From assembly GCA_021521415.1 (NCBI GenBank), contig JAIQDT010003840.1, positions 1 to 64,000 on the forward strand: 64,000 nucleotides of DNA, in the 5' to 3' direction. Below the pieces are notes generated by a model that saw only the letters and a program-made list of their open reading frames with translations, had not been told where the DNA came from and searched no databases. The position numbers were made by a program, and so were the translations under genes. Numbering within the stretch: the first letter of the stretch is position 1; every line of letters begins with the position of its first letter. The DNA is from Bidens hawaiensis (Eukaryota; Streptophyta; Magnoliopsida; Asterales; Asteraceae). This document shows positions 48,242 through 60,170 of the stretch, in pieces.

Positions 48242-51200
48242 TTAAACATGGTCTTCTTGTTGCAAAAGAGAGACTTTTTCTTCCAAAAGATCGGCTTTGC
48301 CCCTCTTACTTTCATCCTCTCTAATTTGACCCCACATCATTACGTAATATCCAATTCCAGATATCGCTGCGGCCATCAAGCTGCATTCACAAATTGAAAA
48401 TTAGCAAGGGTGCCACACCACCCTAATCTCCATACGAGTAGTATAAAGTGGTGTGCTCCGTCACGTTAGTTATTTTCTATGTTAGTCTACACCTCAGTCC
48501 TCATACGACATTTATTTATTTGTATGAACACCCCCTCAAATGAACCGTATAATTACATTATTGCCAGTATGACGTGTTAGTATTATGACCTCATATAACC
48601 CCCATACGGTATGTTTGACACGTACCATTTGTATAATATGTCAACGGAGGGTGGTTAGCATGTTCGTGGTGTACGTATAGCTTGACTTATAGTAATTTTG
48701 GTTCAAAGAGAGATAAAAAGTAGGTTTAGATGTAATCTTAATTAATTTAGTATTGTGCACGTACGTACCTTCCGTAATGAAATGTTTCAGCAAAGAAAAC
48801 ACAACCAAACATGCCAGCAATTGGAACTCCAAGAGGCTTGAACATGGTAACATAAAACTGACTTTTTCTTCTTATGCACCATATATGTACATGACTTTTT
48901 ATTAGACTTCCGAATATAGCCTATTTGGATATTAAACACAACTTAAATTGCGGTTTTATGATGAAATAAACAAACACGTAAATAATGACACAGTAACTAA
49001 GATTGCTAATTACCGTTAAGATGATGACAAGGAGTCCCATGTCGAATTGTAGCCTCCAAGCATTTGGGTCTCTTTCTAATATGATAGCAAGCAAAGCGGA
49101 TTGAAATGTGCCAAATAAGCTATAACTAGAAGCCATTGTCATTACGTCCGGACATTTTTCAAGAGTTTTCACCTGACAACAATAAAATACATGTATGCTT
49201 AATGATCAATATTCTATGTTCATGGGTTCACTGCGACCAATATATATGTTGCTAAGAATTTTATCCATTGGTATAACATATTTAAAGAGAAAATCTTGGA
49301 TTGTGCACCTGAATAATGTTCCATATCGAGTAACATAATGACGCGGATGCGAAAAGACTACAACCAAGAAGCCAATTTTCATTTCTAGATAAGAATACAA
49401 AGAATCGAGGAGTAGCCAGTTGAAGACGTGTTGAAGGGTCCTTCACCACTGGACCCCTATAAAGCATCATCGACATAGCTCCCATGATTGATATTAGCGT
49501 ACCCATCAATTTTGTTCGACTGCTTGAACTTCTCAAATCAACCTTTGTCTTCCTATTAATAATTAATAATGAGTTAATGATCCTTAACATTTAGATTTTT
49601 TTAACAACTTTTTTATTTTTTATTTTTTATTTTTGTCACCCGTAGGATTTAACCATTCACCACTTGAAAAGTCAATAATTTATCCACCACCTAGACCATA
49701 TGTCATTTTGGTATATATGTATATAATTATAGCATTTCAATAAACTACAATAAACTCAAACTAATGTATTGTAATTAACAAATTCATCAAACACCGTCAC
49801 CGATCTTTATAGATTCTGATATCTTAAATCTTAATTAAGACATACTTGATAGTACAAGACTACAAGTATTCTACAAATACGATGATTAATTTATATTTTT
49901 CTAAGAACAGAAAGTTTGTAACTTTACTCATATATTACACATTTGTAATTTTTTTAATCTATAATCTATACGTGATTTAAATTTTTAATGCATGCCTTTT
50001 ATGAAGACCAAGAGTTTATCCAACATGTTGAACCACTAGGCCTAAGCCAAAGAACTTTCATAAATACGATAATAGACAAGTTTTTAATTAACTTAATCAA
50101 CTTGAAATACGTCATTTTCTTTGCGTTTTTAATGCATGCCTTGATTGATTCACGACCACATGAGAGGCCAAACAAAAGTGACGTCAGTTTGTCTTTCCAT
50201 GGTGCTTTGGGAGCCACCAGTTCTGAATCTAATTTTCGTGCCGTTCTCCATTTTATATTGTGTTAAATAAATAAGTGATGTTTAACGACATATATACCAT
50301 CGACAAATAAATTTAAACATTAATATATAAATAATATATAAACTAAATAGGTTTGAACAATTTCACTTTATCAAGACCCATATCCTATGACTTGTGTTTG
50401 GGCATCATATTTTATTTATTTGAATAACTTTTGTATTTTTGTTATTGTGAATTTTATATAAAGCACAAACTGTGAAACCAAACCGGAACAATCCGTTAGC
50501 AACGGTTCGGTTTGTTCGGTTTTAAATTTTAACGGTTTATTTCGGTTTTTGATAATCAAAATTTCTAACGGTTTGGCTTCGGTTTGACTTAAAAACCATC
50601 AAAACTCCACCATAAACACCCCTAGCTATAATTACACTAAATATATTATATATTTTTTCTTATATACAATCAAGTAATATTTTTGAACATCTTTATCATT
50701 ATTTTTTTGATCTCTCCCACTAACAACCACTTTCAGATATATTAGAAAATAAATAGATGATAAACAGTGTTCATTTCATATTTACTCATCTCTTTAAATT
50801 TTTGTTTTTCTCCTCTTCTCACAACCACTTACAACCTTTTATAAAAATTAGAGATCTCTCTCACATAATTATAGATGAACTATTATGATAAGTATGCGTG
50901 TGATTGATAATCTCTAGCTTTTGTTCATCTTCTAAAAAGGTTTAATGATCTAAGAAATGTGGATTTGTTTATTTTAAGATATCCAAATAAAGTAAACACA
51001 CCTACAAAGAAGGGCGAGAATAAAGGAAATAGATGGAATTAAACAAGTCATTCCAATAGCAACAATCGGAGAACTGTATGTCAATCCAACAAACGCTAGA
51101 TTTTGTGCCATCGTCACCCTACAACAAAACAAAACCTCCCATTAGTACGTTAATCCTAAGTTATGGATTTAGACTCTTTAAATTTCGTAATTAGTTGGAA

Positions 51201-51892
51201 TATGGAATGCATAAGAATATTCATTGCTAATTGTAACGTTTATCAAGTTAGAAATGAGAAAAGCGAGATGGAGATAGAATACAAACCCCACGAAACCAAG
51301 AAGAAGAAACGATCCTATAAGTTCGTCTTTCCTGCAAGATAACAATATATAAAGCCAACCATTAGTATTATGAAGCTAGTTATTAATATATTCTCCATGC
51401 ATGCATTGTTATGATCAAGATCGATCTAACTAGCTAGATGTATGTAGATCTGAGATCATAACAAAGAACGATTAATTGTGTTTCTTAATGTAAATACACA
51501 CACACACACGTTAGAATCAGCCAGAGGCATGATGTGTTTAAGTCACTTAAAAATAAATCTTAATTAAGATATATAAACATGCTGACCGACTCAAAGGCTA
51601 TCTTTTATCGGTTAGGCCTCTTAATGACTCAACACAACATGTAATATGTTTGTTAGTTATGAGAAATTATAAGTTAAGAAGCGAACTTGTTTCTGGTAAC
51701 GATGAATGTGTTATAGGGGAGGAGAAGGATGGAAGCAAGTGCATTGGTGTAGACGACGAACACGAAGGGACTTAGCCCTTTGGACAAGACAGTGCTAGCC
51801 AAGATGGTCAATCCGATGTTACAAAACTCCATAAACGCCATTAACATGCATGGCACTACTTCACCAACCACCATAGCCGTCGTCTCCGCCAT
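48242..51892 (-). CDS. WAT1-related protein (EamA/DMT-type transporter, 353 aa)
   Basis: Seven exons on the - strand join in frame: 51687-51892, 51287-51331, 51002-51118, 49309-49552, 49014-49172, 48769-48920 and 48242-48380. The start is MAETTAMVVGEVVPCMLMAF. The product is a plant drug/metabolite-type transporter with about ten membrane helices: first EamA repeat (MEFCNIGLTILAS to FILALLCR), a loop with KTKVDLRSSSSRTK, second repeat (NWLLGCSLFASASLCYSIW to MWGQI). IFGS and the MFKPLGVPIA motif are family hallmarks. Exon 6 begins at GCTATATTCGG; without that acceptor a conserved helix would be lost. WAT1 itself exports auxin from the vacuole and affects secondary walls; relatives carry amino acids or other metabolites, so the substrate here is open. 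Intron 3 is about 1.45 kb. Confidence 0.93.
50470..50627. repeat. CGGTT-rich MITE-like stretch in WAT1 intron 3
   Basis: Repeated AACGGTT/CGGTTT motifs end in CACCCCTA, the same style as 1-263 and 27945-28052. The left border is unclear. Confidence 0.35.
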
Positions 51893-53489
51893 TAATCCTT
51901 CGTTCTCTCTCTAGATATATATAATACGTCTGTCTAGTCAAGATTTTTGTTGTGGACAAGCTTGAAAGTGGTGGTTACAATGAGGGTTTAAAATGATGTA
52001 TGAGAGAGTGTAACCCTTGAGGAAATGGTGAAGCTACTCTTAAGGGTTTTGCAGCAACTCGAGTGACCCAATCATATAGAGGGAAGGCAATCTAACTATT
52101 TTCATCGATTTTTTATTTTCTTTTTTACTATTACAGGTCCCACGTTATATGATTATTATGCATGTATACTTTTATTTAAATCAATTCAGGTATATATATT
52201 TATTTATTTTACCTTATTAATTTAAGAATAATGTATTAAGATTAATTGTTTAAACATATATGTAGCATAAACAACGAATGAAAAAATTGATTAAGGTAAA
52301 CTATGACATGATCCAGTTGACGATTCAGTATGAAAATGGATTTTGTTGGTGTGGGAAAATATTAATTGTTTGTAATAGTCACTTAGTAGTTAAAATCGTA
52401 TTTTGTTTAATTTCTATGATAAACATAGTACTGTTTAATTTCCACAAATATTTATCAGAATGTCTTAAATTGACATATAACAAGATTTTATATATGGGTG
52501 TTGTGTTTTAAGGATGCGTTTGGTTTGCAACGTAACTGTAATCTAAATTTCATTTTTAATGTGCTTGGTTTACTAATTATTAGAACTAAAACCTCATTTA
52601 AACCCAAAAACATACAAGTGTAGTTTCAAGAACCTTAATATGTAAGCAAACACACACACACGCATGCAAGTCGGTCATGTATCCGAAGAGAACAGATAAT
52701 AGACAACAGATTAAGATCATAGGTTCATAAGAAATCCCCGAACTCAAACATACATGTTTTGAGCATATTGGTTTTAGATTACAGAGATAGTGAGATGAAC
52801 GCTTTACAATTAAGCATGATTGGGTGGGAGCAAATTCAAAGTGACATTCTCAAAGTTTATATCCAATGAACCAGATAATGTGTAAGTTCTTATAAAGTAA
52901 ACAATATTGATTTGTATGAAAAGCGGAATATTATATAGACCATGAAGCTGGTAGCCACACAGTGTGCATGAATTCGTCATAAACCACAAATAATCACGTG
53001 AAGATGGTATCCATCGTTGCAAATTTTAAAAATATATATGATATGATATTTTATATGTTTGGTATTAATTATTAAATGTGTGTATCACGAAGATCAATTT
53101 AGTTATGTTATGGATCAAAATATCAAAATAAAACTAAAAGCTATTTCACCAATTAGAAAAAGACTGTTAAAATAAAAGGAGCACAGAATATGGATTTAAT
53201 TATTATGATAAAGAAGGTCCAATATTTCCATTAGGTAATGATGTTGATATATTTGCTTTCATAGTTCTGTGGCTCCTATTAGAAGTGACCCTACAAAAAT
53301 CAAAATGTGTCTAGATAAAACACGTCAATCAAAATAATTAAAAATACTTGCTCATGGATTTTTACTACACATTATTTAAATTATTAAAATAAGTATTACG
53401 ACCATTTTTTTCCCTTTAATTAACCATAGATATATCAAATCAAAGTACCACGTCGCCTGTTTACAAAGATGACAAAAGGATAACTAAGT
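51893..53489. other. Gene-free region left of copy B
   Basis: WAT1 promoter side, then AT-rich DNA. Frames at 52278-52511 (+) and 52810-53022 (-) are not recognisable. Confidence 0.45.
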
Positions 53490-54465
53490 TGAAGAAACAC
53501 TAACCAGACCCCGGGCAGATTACGGGTAACCTGTGGGTTAGATAGATGTTTCCCACGAGGGGTTAGACCCAGCAAAGATGGTTCTTCTGATAACCTGCAA
53601 AACAGACCGTGAGCTTGTCACTGAGAAGGGGGGGGTTCCTCCTTGTGACCACCCTCCGGCGTGAGAATCAGACTAGATTGCTCTTTAAATATAAATGTAT
53701 ATTAAGAGATTGCTAGAGCAGATATCAGGTATATTATGATGATAATATGATAAGATGAGATGATCATACCATTTGGGGTATTTATAGCCGAAGGTAGGTT
53801 TCCAAGGAGGTGTGGCCGGCTGAATAGTATTCCTGTTCCACCAACTGTGGCCTACGCACGTGCCCTGCTGGTAGTTGGTGGGTAGGCAGCGGCTGACAGT
53901 GACCAGGCCTGCTGTGTACTATTCCTTTTCCACCAACTGCCGGCTATGCACGTGGTATGACAGGAGTTGGTGAGTAGGCAGCGGCTAATAGTGACATACA
54001 GTACAGGAGCATGCTGCTCGCCATACTGTTGTCAATAAGCTGTCGTATCTTTGGTCAGATCTTTTGCCCATACCTCGTCAGGTACAGTACAGAAGATCTT
54101 CCCGTATCGTACGGACTGGCTTAGTTGGGCGGGAGTATTCCCCCTCCCGCCTTTGTGCGGGATTGTTCCCAGCTTTGCTCATTCCTTCAGGTGACACTGA
54201 ATGATTGAGAGCTAAGTGCCTTGTGCGTGTAGCCTTGCTGCGCGGGTGGCCTTCCCTGATGGCTTGTATCCGCAGCTGCGGGAACAGGCAGAGTCCTTCA
54301 CCATTGGGAGGCATTTCCTGCGGGAACAGCTTGCGTACTGCGCGTAAGGACATCACGTCTCTGAGCATGGTGGGTCCTGCGGATCCAGTTGGTTTCTGCG
54401 CAGACGTCTCTCTTCAAGGTGAGTCTTGCGGGTCCAACTGGGCTCTGCTGGGACCTACCTCTTCA
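53490..54465 (-). repeat. 3' LTR of copy B
   Basis: 976 bp, starting TGAAGAAACAC and ending CCTCTTCA on the + strand. Matches the copy A LTRs in reverse complement with moderate divergence and small indels. Contains the reversed TATA box at 53779-53786. Confidence 0.94.
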
Positions 54466-54839
54466 AGTCCCCCCAGTCCAATGTTCTTCTCATGAATGTT
54501 TAATAAAGTGAGGTGAACTTTTGGACTTAAGCAAAGGGTTTTGAAAAGGGTTTTTTAAGGTTTTCCATGGGGATTCTTCCCGTGGAAGTCCTTGTCACTT
54601 GCAGAAATTCCCGACTTTCCTGCTTGGTCTTTGGGTATGATGCGGGTAGGTCTGTGACCTCCTCGCAGGTCAGGAGCGTTGAGTCCCACTTGTGTGGATT
54701 CTCCATGAGGTTTTGGTAGTTTTGAACATAGTGATCAATTATGTTAAAACCACCAATTCCATCCTGGAGCTTCAAACAATGTAGTTCTCGACGTTCCCGC
54801 TATGCGGGGATGTTATTTCCGTTTCCGCAAGCATTGCCC

Positions 54840-55140
54840 AGAAGATCCTTCTTGGTTTCAATTCCCTGCGGAGCGCCAGGTATGTGAAGGGTTTTGCCTT
54901 ACACTGTACCCGCGCTCGTCTTACGGTTACTTTACTTCCAAGGTATTCCTGGTGTCAATTCCCTGCGGGTGCTAGGTATGTGAAGGGTTTTGCCTTAACA
55001 CTGTACCCGCACCCGTCTTATAGTTACTTGGTTGCCGAGGTATTCTTGGCTTCAATTCCCTGTAGGTACTAAGTATGTGAAGGATTTTGCCTTAACACTG
55101 TACCCGCACCCGTCTTTTGGTTACTTGGTTGCCAAGGTAA
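54840..55140. repeat. ~95-bp tandem repeat upstream of the antisense gene (copy B)
   Basis: About three to four units carry GTGAAGGGTTTTGCCTTA, CTGTACCCGC and TCAATTCCCTGCGG blocks. They lie 340-640 bp upstream of the antisense TATA box. Copy A has about two units. Confidence 0.85.
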
Positions 55141-55481
55141 GGGGTATTTTCCCGCTTACTTTTGAATCTTTTTGAATTTTTTTGAAATTCGAAGAGTTGG
55201 TGAAAGGATAAGAGCAGTCCAAACCTCTGAAACGTCGTGCGACGGTTTCTTCTGACTGTGTCTGGACGTGCAGGAAGTTATTGTGACGTGACAGTACATG
55301 GTCATTCCAGAAGCTTTTTCAGGAGCGTGGGCGCGATTTTTCGGGCGCGTGGCCGCGAAATTAATGGTACGCGTCCTTTCAACAGCTGTTGCCAGCTTGC
55401 TTTTTGCCACGTGTCATAGTTTCATTGCACCTTCGATTTCTCTCTCCTCCGCATTAAATTCATCGCATTAATTGCGATTAG

Positions 55482-55489
55482 TATATAAA
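55482..55489 (+). promoter_or_regulatory. TATA box of the antisense gene, copy B
   Basis: TATATAAA is followed by GGGGGAGAGGG, 126 bp upstream of the ATG at 55615. It is conserved in copy A. Its position independent of the LTR suggests that the antisense gene has its own promoter. Confidence 0.6.
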
Positions 55490-55614
55490 GGGGGAGAGGG
55501 TTCTTTGTAATCCACACTTTCACTTTTCTCTTCATCTTCAAAACGATTTCCGGCGAATACTCACCTTTTCAGGCAAGCATTCTCTTGAAATCGTTTTCTT
55601 CTTTCATCTGCAAG

Positions 55615-58600
55615 ATGTCTTCTCGTGATCTCGAATCTACAGCCCAGGAGGCTGGGGGGTTTGCCGATGACAAGAGTACTGCTGGCGAGTGCCAGTGTGC
55701 TCTGTCTGTCGATCTGTATCAGTACATCGTCAGGAAGTTCATGCTCGAGTCTCTCGAGCCTGAGTTTCCTGAACCCCATCAGACGGTGTATGATGCCCCC
55801 AGAGGCAAGATCGGGGTATATGCTGCATTCTTTGTTTATGGGAATCTTAGGTTCCCATTGACAAAGTTTGTGGACCGTGTCCTGGAGAGGCACGGTGTGC
55901 ACCTGACCGAGGTGCACCCGATGGCGATTGCGAAGATTCGCCACTTCGAGTGGGTGTGCCGGATTCTGGGCATTGAGCCCCTCGTTGACCGCCTGATGAC
56001 CTTCTACTCTTGGAGGTGCATCCAGGGGTGGTATACGCTGATAACCCGAATCAAGGGTTTGAAGATTTGCGTAACCGAGCGCAGTCTTCGCTCGTGGAAG
56101 CGGGAGTTCTTCTACATCTCCGCTCGCGCCATCCCCCTTGCCATGAAATTCAAGAATGGGCAAGCACTTCCCAGCCTTCACGCCTCCAACTACCAGGAGG
56201 CGGAATGGTTTGCGAAGATATCCCGAGTCCAATCTCCGGTTTACCGGTTTGCGGAGTCCGGGATGGTGATGCTGGGGATGAGCCGGGTGTGGAAGGATGT
56301 GGATGCGCAAAAGATCCCAATCGTCCTTGAATACGGTTCGAACTCTGTTCCTTACGGTATGCTCTGTTTCTTTTTGTTAATTTAGAATCTCTTCTAACTT
56401 CTTTCCTGTTTATTTCAGAGGGGAACGACTTGCAGTCGCTCATGTACCCGCGGGAGGCTGACGGTCCCGCTCGGATGGTTACTCGCGCTCTAGACGAGAA
56501 CGAGTTGCCCATCCTAGAGCAAACGGCGGATCGGTTCGTGGAGGTCTACCCGCTAGGCCACGAGATCCTGAGCGCCAGGCGGCCAGGTAAGGCGCTATTC
56601 ATCCCTCGACCCCTCAATGTTGAAACCTCTGCTGGAATTCCTCTAATCGTATGTTCTGATGAGGAATCCGCAGATGATCCTCCGTTGGTGCGGAAGAAGA
56701 AGGCTGACGGCGGGAAGGGGAAGGAGAAGGTGGCCTCCACTGCCGATCCAGTGCCTCGGTCTGACTCAGAGGCCGAGAGCGAGGAGGTGGCGGGGAACCC
56801 CGGTGGTGATAAGACCACCGCTCCGGAGGCTGCGACTGTCACCTCCGGAGAGCCTAGGATGACAACGGTGACCGGCGTGAAGAGGCCGGCTCCATCGGGT
56901 TCATTCCCGCCTGTCCGCACTTTTAGGCTCAAGAAAACCCGTAAGTACAAACTTCCTTTATCTTTAACTTCATAGCTTAATATCATTAACACTTCTTCTT
57001 TGTGCAGGCGTGGATGTTGACGCATTCCAGGGTGGAGCGCAGAGGAGTACCCCTCCGCCCATGACGGTAGGCTTGGTCAGCCTACCTGAGGCGACGACCC
57101 AGGCGGCTGCGCCTGCGCCTGCTTCCACTGGTTCAGTTGCTCACTCCGTTGAGCCGACTGTTCCAGCTGTGATGACGTCACCGCCGGCTGTCAGTGCCAT
57201 TTTTACCGCATCTTTCACTGAGCCGGCGGTTACTTTTGCTGCAGATTCCGCGGCGGCGACCGCGGCGGCTTCTACCATGCCTCTGTCATCGGCAACGACG
57301 GCCAATCCTTCAGGTATGCATGGGGCTTCTCGCCAACCTCTGCCTCCTTCCCATCTGCCTGACCTCTTGGATGGATTTCCGTTGGGTTCAGGTGATGGGT
57401 TTGGCGGCTATCGGCCTGTTATTGACCCTACAGGTGCGTAGGGTTCCTTTGGCCCTTTTCATATTTTTATCATCTTTTCCTAACTGCTTTATGTTTTTTT
57501 GCAGTGTCGGATTCCAATGAAGTGTATGTTCCACGATGGAACATCCGCCGAGGAACAACCCTTCGCGCACCTGTGGAGTGCGTGGAGTGGGCTCGTCACG
57601 CTGCTCCCAGTGGTGCGTTGGGGGAAGCCATGGCTAGCTACCAGGAGGGTAGGCTAACCAATGAGCTTCGGGTTCTCCTGGCCCGGATGCAGCCGCGCGT
57701 CGAGCTGCTTTGTCGTGAAAACGACAAGTTAAAAGCAGCTCGTCTTCAAGAAGTAGCTCGGGCGCGGGCTGTCCGGGAGGAGAACGTAAAGCTTACCGCA
57801 GCTGCTGCGGAAAAGGAGAAGGCCTTCAAGGCCCTCGAGGTTGAAGTTCAGGCTCGGCTCGAGGCCCGTTCCAAGGCTGCCCAAGCTGTTAATGAACAGC
57901 TTCGGCTGGCTAAGGAAACTGCAAGGAACGCAACCGAGAGGGCCACCAAGGCTGAAGCTGTTGCTGAGCCTCTACGCGTGGAGAATGAAGAGCTTAAAGC
58001 CAAATTAGAGGCTCTCCAGCAGGCTCATGATGCCTTGGCGATGGAAGACGCCAAAAAGCTCCAGGAGATCTTGGACCAGAGGGGGGTGCTTGACCATACT
58101 GAGCGGAAGCTAAAGGGCGTCGAAGAGGCTGCGGCTAAAGAAGTGTTGCTTGCCAACCTCAACAAGAGTGAAGCCGAATGCGCCCGTAACGAAGCTCAAG
58201 CTGCCCTCCAAGAAGCTCTGGTTGCCAAGGAATGGCTTCTTCGAGAAGCGTTGTCTCAGGTATGCTTTTCATGTCTTTACGCTTTTCTTTGTAAATAGAA
58301 AAGGTTCTGATACTTGTATATTTTCTTGTAGGTTGTGCATCGGGTCTTTGCTGATACGTCTTATGACGATGCTATGAGCGCAGCCCTCAACGCTTCTCAC
58401 GAGGATGTGGAAAAGGTCGGCTTCCTGCTTGGTCTAGGGTTCGTTGAGAAAGGCATCCCGCCTTCCAACTTCCCTTTGTATAATGTTGATACTGAAGCTG
58501 TTTACGACCAAGCAGTGAATCAGTATGCCGCCTTCCCGCATCCGGTGGTGGAGAAGGTGAACCAAGTTGCTACTGCTGATGATGGGCTAGCTATCCTTAA

Positions 58601-58667
58601 AGCTTTCCTTGAACCGTCACGTTCTACTGATGGTGCGGGTCCAAGTGGAAGTGGCCCTGAAGCTTGA
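55615..58667 (+). CDS. Antisense spliced retroelement gene (putative gypsy-type domain + coiled coil, 926 aa)
   Basis: Five exons with GT-AG borders keep one frame: 55615-56356, 56419-56940, 57008-57433, 57505-58259 and 58332-58667. Residues 1-247 (KFMLESLEPEFPEPHQ, GKIGVYAAFFVYGNLRFPL, FYSWRCIQGWYT, SLRSWKREFFYI, AEWFAKISR) resemble the plant 'putative gypsy type transposon' family (Pfam Transposase_28, named from memory). Residues 248-563 are low-complexity, with basic clusters (VRKKKADGGKGKEK, FRLKKTRK) that could be nuclear signals, then an Ala/Pro/Thr-rich part. Residues about 600-815 form a long coiled coil (VEENLKLT-like heptads, KLEALQQAHDALAMEDAKKL). A conserved tail of ~110 aa ends SGSGPEA. 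It runs opposite to gag in the element. Its function is unknown; comparable antisense ORFs exist in Tat-lineage retrotransposons. The fully open frame suggests recent function. Confidence 0.85.
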
Positions 58668-58869
58668 TCCTGAAGATCCCTTCCCACTACTAGGATAGGT
58701 TTAGCTTGTATAGATTTATTTTCTTGTAGGCGGGTAGTTACCCGGCCATTCTTGTAATGAATCATTGTGAAATATAAATCTTTGTGCGGGTAAGACCGCT
58801 ACTTTCTCTGGATTCCTTGCTTTATAAACGTTATATGACTTGCATACTTTAGTTTAAATTAGCAATTTT

Positions 58870-59890
58870 CCAAGTGTAGAATAAGTTAACCTTTGAACGT
58901 GGTAGATAATAGGTTGAAGTTTTGCTTCCTCTTTCGTGATTGTGCGGGTAAGACCGTCACTTGCACTTAGTAGGATGGCTAAACTTTACCTACGTCTGAC
59001 CTGCGTGGAGGTTTTCCTCATCTTTTTTGAAATTTCTATGTATTTAGGATAAGTTAACCTTTGAACGTGGTAGATAATAGGTTGAAGTTTTGCTTCCTCT
59101 TTCGTGATTGTGCGGGTAGGACCGTCACTTGCACTTAGTAGGATGGCTTAACTTTACCTACGTCTGACCTGCGTGGAGGTTTTCCTCATCTTTTTGTTAG
59201 AAATTCTCTTGAATAAGTTAACCGTTCGACGCGCGGTTGTCAATAGGTTTGGTTTCCTCTCATGATTTGTGCGGTTAGGACCGGCACTTTCATTTAGTTG
59301 GGTGACCAAAGTTTACCTATAACTGTCCTGCGTGAAGGTTTGCCGTTTTTTGGGTTTATGCGGGTTTTGCCGCCTTCCCCACGCAACGACTTTCCACGTA
59401 ATTATGCGGTGAAAACCGGCATATCCGTGTTGAATAAATTAACCGTTCGACGCGCGGTTGTTAATATGTTAGTATTCAGTTTCCTCTATCATGATTCATG
59501 CGGATAGATCGGCACTTCCATTTAGTGGGATCTGAACTTTACCCTTCAACTGACCTGCGTGAAGGTTTGCCGTTTTTTGGGTTTATGCGGGTTTTGCCGC
59601 CTTCCCCACGCAACGACTTTCCACGTAATTATGCGGTGAAAACCGGCATATTAGTGTTGAATAAATTAACCGTTCGACGCGCGGTTGTTAATAGGTTAGT
59701 GTTCAGTTTCCTCTATCATGATTCATGCGGATAGACCGGCACTTTCATTTAGTGGGATGACTGAACTTTACCCTTCAACTGACCTGCGTGAAGGTTTGCC
59801 GTTTTTTGGGTTTATGCGGGTTTTGCCGCCTTCCCCATGCAACGACTTTTCACGTAATTATGCGGTGGAAACCGGCATATCCGTGTTGAA
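58870..59890. repeat. Tandem array between the antisense gene and gag (copy B)
   Basis: Three units of about 221-227 bp start at 59210, 59431 and 59658 with TGAATAARTTAACCGTTCGA. They are preceded by shorter related units of about 170 bp (from about 58877 and 59048). Each has GACCTGCGTGAAGGTTTGCC and TATGCGGGTTTTGCCGCC blocks. ORFs of 69-78 codons inside repeat with the units and are not genes. Copy A has fewer units. Confidence 0.88.
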
Positions 59891-60170
59891 AGTTCATAAA
59901 GTAAATGTAAAATCATCAGCGTCGATGTTCTAAGGAGAATCATTTCCATTAGAAGTGGCTCTGGGCCTTTTCTTTACAAATTTGGAATTGATCTACATGC
60001 AAACTGTGTAATTGAGCTCCCTTCCATGTTGGGATGGGAGTGCCATCGAGCCGATATGCACCTGGTTCGGGATCTCGTTCTTTACGCAGCATGTAGTCTC
60101 CACATTGAAGCTGTAATTTTATTCGTGTTTTCCCCAGCTGGGGTTCTACACGCATCATCCTGCTCAGCGT

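Noticed and set aside
59298..59933. Three similar + strand ORFs (REGLPFFGFMRVLPPSPRNDF type)
   Set aside because: They are the same frame in successive 227-bp repeat units, with no conservation signal beyond the DNA repeat.
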